Of a DNA stretch of 64,000 bases, positions 62,379 to 64,000 are shown one piece after another. This DNA is from Nocardioides sp. BGMRC 2183. Its GTDB lineage: Bacteria; Actinomycetota; Actinomycetes; Propionibacteriales; Nocardioidaceae. Numbering within the stretch: position 1 is the first letter of the stretch; each line of letters begins with the position of its first letter. The translations under genes and the position numbers were made by a program. The stretch spans positions 273,035 to 337,034 of the forward strand of contig VSSA01000005.1 in the NCBI GenBank assembly GCA_008123405.1, in the 5' to 3' direction. The notes beneath the pieces were generated by a model. The model had not been told where the DNA came from and made no database searches. It was given only the letters and a program-made list of their open reading frames with translations.

Positions 62379-63650
62379 GTGTCTGTGGACCCGACCCTTC
62401 TCGACGACCTGGAGTGGCGGGGCCTGCTCGCCGAGTCCACGGATCGCGACGCCCTGCGTGCCGCGTTGAGCGAGGGCAGCGTCCGCTTCTACGTCGGGTT
62501 CGACCCGACGGCGCCGAGCCTGCACATGGGACATCTGGTCCAGGTGCTGACGGCCCGACGTCTCCAACTGGCCGGCCACACGCCGTACGCACTGGTCGGC
62601 GGGGCCACCGGGATGATCGGCGACCCCAAGGAGAGCGGCGAGCGCATCCTCAATGCGGCGGAGACCGTGGCTGAGTGGGTCCAGCGCGTCCGGTCACAGA
62701 TCGAGCCGTTCCTCTCCTTCGACGGTGACAACGCCGCGACGATGGTCAACAACCTGGACTGGACAGCCGGCCTGTCGACCATCGAGTTCCTGCGGGACAT
62801 CGGCAAGCACTTCCCCGTGAACCGGATGCTGTCCCGTGATGTGGTGAGCCGTCGGCTGGAGTCCGGGATCAGCTACACGGAGTTCAGCTATGTGCTCCTC
62901 CAGTCCCTGGACTTCCTCACCCTCTACCGCGACCACGACGTCACACTGCAGTTCGGTGGGTCGGATCAGTGGGGCAACCTGACCGCGGGAGCCGAGCTGA
63001 TCCGTCGCGCCGCCGGCGGCAAGGCCCACGCGTTCGCGACGCCGTTGCTGACCAAGTCGGACGGGACGAAGTACGGGAAGACCGAGGGCGGTGCGCTCTG
63101 GCTCGACCCCGAGATGCTGGCGCCCTACGCGTTCCACCAGTTCTGGCTCAACGTCGAGGACGAGAAGATCGGTGAGCTCCTGCGGGTCTTCACCTTCCTC
63201 TCCCACGACCAGATCCTCGAGCTCGAGGCCCGCCATGCGGAGAAGCCGTTCCTCCGTGAGGCACAGCAGGTCCTCGCCGACGAGGTCACCACCCTGGTGC
63301 ACGGCGCCGAGGAGACCGAGCAGGCCAAGGCGGCGGCACGCGCTCTGTTCGGCGGGGGTGACATCACGCAGCTCTCCGGAGCCACGATCGGTGCCGCACT
63401 CGTCGGCGCCGGCATCGTCGAGATCGACGCGGCCGGCGGGATCCCGGACGTCACCGAGCTCCTCACGCTCACCGGCTTGACCAAGTCCAAGGGCGAGGCC
63501 CGGCGTGCGGTCAGCGAGGGCGGTGCGTACTTGAACAACAACCGCATCGATTCCCCGGACCTGGTGCCGGGCCCGGAGCACCTGATCGCCGGCAGCTGGC
63601 TGGTGCTGCGCCGCGGGAAGAAGCGCTACGCCGGTGTCCGCGTGCGCTGA
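62379..63650 (+). CDS. tyrS: Tyrosine--tRNA ligase
   Basis: 423 residues. Class I: the HIGH-like box is PSLHMGHLVQ near 47, the KMSKS-like box KSDGTKYGKTEGGALWLDPE near 228, and FGGSDQWGNLTAGAELIRR is the conserved tyrosine-pocket block. The C-terminal S4 RNA-binding domain (GLTKSKGEARRAVSEGGAYL) follows. It charges tRNA-Tyr. The start is GTG with ACCGAAAGG about 11-19 bases upstream, so GTG over alternatives is moderately supported. A perfect 11-bp hairpin follows the gene, then the rRNA operon promoter. Confidence 0.97.
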   Translation: MSVDPTLLDDLEWRGLLAESTDRDALRAALSEGSVRFYVGFDPTAPSLHMGHLVQVLTARRLQLAGHTPYALVGGATGMIGDPKESGERILNAAETVAEWVQRVRSQIEPFLSFDGDNAATMVNNLDWTAGLSTIEFLRDIGKHFPVNRMLSRDVVSRRLESGISYTEFSYVLLQSLDFLTLYRDHDVTLQFGGSDQWGNLTAGAELIRRAAGGKAHAFATPLLTKSDGTKYGKTEGGALWLDPEMLAPYAFHQFWLNVEDEKIGELLRVFTFLSHDQILELEARHAEKPFLREAQQVLADEVTTLVHGAEETEQAKAAARALFGGGDITQLSGATIGAALVGAGIVEIDAAGGIPDVTELLTLTGLTKSKGEARRAVSEGGAYLNNNRIDSPDLVPGPEHLIAGSWLVLRRGKKRYAGVRVR

Positions 63651-63660
63651 ACCCCCAGGT

Positions 63661-63691
63661 CAGGGGCGCTTTTCGGGATGAAGCGCCCCTG
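63661..63691 (+). terminator. Terminator hairpin after tyrS
   Basis: CAGGGGCGCTT (63661-63671) and AAGCGCCCCTG (63681-63691) are perfectly complementary around a nine-base loop. No T-run follows. Confidence 0.75.
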
Positions 63692-63717
63692 TGTGGCCCG
63701 GGTCACGTGACCCCGAT

Positions 63718-63746
63718 TTGTGTCCCTCGCGGGGTGTCTGTAATGT
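63718..63746 (+). promoter_or_regulatory. rRNA operon promoter
   Basis: TTGTGT (63718-63723), a 17-base spacer and TAATGT (63741-63746) give a good promoter for the leader that follows. The expected start is near 63753, about 250 bp before the window end. Confidence 0.6.
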
Positions 63747-63752
63747 TCTCTT

Positions 63753-64000
63753 TGTCGCCAGGGAGCGGCGGGGAACAAGCCGGAGATCCTCCGGAGGGTT
63801 CTCGGCCCCGGCGGCCGCCTCTCCGGTTCATCCGGGAGATTGGTCCGAAAAGCAGGCCTTGTGGGTCTGGTACAGATCAAGTCTCTCAGCAGCCGGAGTA
63901 CAACACAGTCCGAGGACGAACCGGCAACGGGGAACCTCAGTGCGTGTGATGTTTGAGAACTCAACAGTGTGTCATGCAAGTTATGGTTTGTTGTGAATTG
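63753..64000 (+). ncRNA. 5' leader of a 16S rRNA operon (16S gene beyond the edge)
   Basis: The last ~350 bases hold no gene. TGTTTGAGAACTCAACAGTG (63950-63969), followed by TG, is the antitermination/boxA-type element that actinobacterial rRNA leaders carry shortly before the 16S gene. The region also has several short inverted segments, such as GGAGATCCTCC. The mature 16S 5' end is not in the window. Confidence 0.75.

Noticed and set aside
63650-64000. Small ORFs after tyrS
   Set aside because: They overlap a promoter, hairpins and the rRNA leader element and resemble no protein.

Overview
The window is high-GC DNA with short intergenic spacing, frequent GTG starts, many 1-8 bp stop/start overlaps and actinobacterial regulatory signals (CIRCE, a DtxR/IdeR-type iron box, a Zur-type box, a Leu-codon leader peptide before leuA). 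Gene order closely parallels the mycobacterial chromosomal core (degV-comEA-comEC-holA-rpsT-lepA-hemW-hrcA-dnaJ2-rsmE-phoH-ybeY-CNNM-cdd-like-era-recO-uppS-glyS-dusB-dgt-dnaG). A candidate 10-methyl fatty acid (tuberculostearic acid) gene pair, a DUF3097 gene and tyrS lying just before an rrn leader suggest a Nocardioides-like member of the Nocardioidaceae. The genus is an inference; no phylogenetic test was run.

Layout. 1-6.4 kb: end of an NCS1 permease, DegV, the DNA-uptake pair ComEA/ComEC, HolA and, on the minus strand, ribosomal protein S20 with a classic terminator. 6.4-14.2 kb: two antibiotic-phosphotransferase-like kinases flanking LepA, an acyl-CoA synthetase, HemW and a TM2 protein. 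14.2-17.1 kb (minus): DUF3097, an MBL hydrolase, a repeat-filled gap and an iron-box-controlled DUF2470 gene. 17.2-20.2 kb: heat-shock operon hrcA-dnaJ-rsmE behind a CIRCE operator. 20.3-22.9 kb (minus): a SigE-like sigma factor with two GerMN/Gmad2 surface proteins. 23.1-31.4 kb: HIT, PhoH, YbeY, CNNM, Cdd-like, then a three-gene lipid-methylation insert, then Era. 31.4-34.4 kb: GH114-like protein, two paralogous septum-formation lipoproteins and a flavodoxin. 34.4-38.8 kb: leuA with its leader, an alpha/beta hydrolase homologue, recO and uppS. 38.9-41.7 kb (minus): ZnuABC-type zinc importer. 41.8-52.4 kb: ABM protein, glyS, lipoprotein, dusB, LAS-type secreted protein, dgt, choice-of-anchor protein, L,D-transpeptidase, dnaG and a partner. 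52.4-64 kb: tRNA-Asn, lipoprotein, GNAT, two-component system, LCP cell-wall ligase, a CAT-anticodon tRNA, PIG-L deacetylase, GH43 protein, Ser/Thr kinase, tyrS, and the promoter/leader of an rRNA operon whose 16S gene would start just past the right edge.

Most of the window is housekeeping. The less ordinary material is: (i) a family of about 150-170 bp palindromic repeats, plus collapsed derivatives, sitting at gene 3' ends and repeatedly supplying the TGA stop codon; (ii) a sigma factor next to a membrane protein built like an anti-sigma factor but carrying extracellular GerMN/Gmad2 domains; (iii) in-frame and out-of-frame short tandem repeats in era, znuA and across the phoH/ybeY junction; (iv) many genes whose start codon lies 6-7 nt after a TANNNT-like -10 box, implying widespread leaderless transcripts, including a Zur-controlled one.
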